From assembly GCA_025455635.1 (NCBI GenBank), contig JALOMF010000058.1, positions 1 to 12,286 of the forward strand: a stretch of DNA of 12,286 nucleotides. Direction: 5' to 3'. The translations under genes were made by a program, and so were the position numbers. The DNA comes from Saprospiraceae bacterium. GTDB taxonomy: Bacteria > Bacteroidota > Bacteroidia > Chitinophagales > Saprospiraceae. The stretch's first letter is position 1, and each line of letters starts with the position of its first letter. Of the stretch, positions 12,166-12,286 are shown one piece after another. The notes under the pieces were generated by a model. That model saw nothing but the letters and a program-made list of their open reading frames with translations, did no database searches and was not told the DNA's origin.

Positions 12166-12286
12166 ATGGGTGAAAACTACCCCTCGGCGAGGAAGCTGGC
12201 CCGAAAACAACTGGTAAAGGCTTCAAAGTCTGGTGAGTGTCCAAATGGAATTTCCGAGAACCGGGAAAGACAGTATGGCCCTATCG
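12166..12286 (+). CDS. Possible 5' end of a gene running off the right edge
   Basis: ATG at 12166-12168 opens a frame with no stop through the last base (40 complete codons), while the other two plus frames stop early. An AGGAG at 12149-12153 lies 12 nt before the ATG, and an in-frame TAG at 12157-12159 fixes this as the first start. The product begins MGENYPSARKLARKQL and is basic and hydrophilic; I do not recognise it. The same stretch has many short complementary arms (GGGT/ACCC at 12168-12182, CCTC/GAGG at 12182-12192, GAAGC/GCTTC at 12192-12224), so a structured RNA is an alternative reading. Confidence 0.35.
   Translation, partial: MGENYPSARKLARKQLVKASKSGECPNGISENRERQYGPI

Noticed and set aside
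12160..12286. RNase P, SRP or tmRNA at the right edge
   Set aside because: The GAGGAAG-like string is not in the sequence context of these RNAs and their other conserved elements are missing by eye.

Overview
The window looks like a chromosomal segment of a Bacteroidota bacterium, probably of the Saprospirales (Lewinella/Haliscomenobacter-like) type. Four things point there. Rho carries a roughly 200-residue disordered insertion between its N-terminal domain and its RNA-binding domain. There is a lipoprotein with the TPR, PD40 propeller, carboxypeptidase-regulatory-like and OmpA_C architecture of type IX secretion PorE proteins. Promoter-like sites match the Bacteroidota TTG-N19/20-TAnnTTTG pattern. 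Start codons mostly lack a Shine-Dalgarno sequence. The order-level placement is inference.

Left part (1-2674, minus strand): 351 bases with no recognisable gene, then a MoxR-family AAA+ ATPase and seryl-tRNA synthetase (serS). These two are codirectional and 49 bp apart. Centre left (2675-3424): a 750-bp divergent spacer between serS and rho with back-to-back promoter-like sites, several perfect inverted repeats and two 37-codon small ORFs, one in each leader. Centre (3425-7265, plus strand): rho, a clear intrinsic terminator, and an XPNPEP1-type Xaa-Pro aminopeptidase. A hairpin at 7272-7299 separates this from the convergent PorE-like OmpA lipoprotein (7310-9289, minus).

Right part: an unrecognised 158-aa protein (9496-9972, plus) overlaps tail to tail with an unrecognised, mostly helical 490-aa protein (9962-11434, minus). 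Both genes switch abruptly from GC-rich to AT-rich in their 3' parts, so one AT-rich block (about 9755-10920) spans both gene ends. After a gene-poor stretch comes a good promoter (11780-11810) and a strong intrinsic terminator (12079-12110). They bracket about 300 nt with no convincing ATG-started gene, a candidate small RNA. At the right edge an ORF opens at 12166 and runs out of the window.

The well-understood genes are housekeeping: translation (serS), transcription termination (rho), proline-peptide degradation, a MoxR chaperone-like ATPase and an envelope lipoprotein. No defence system, CRISPR array, tRNA, rRNA or insertion sequence was recognised. The less explained parts are the serS/rho leader region, the composition mosaic and the bracketed candidate RNA.
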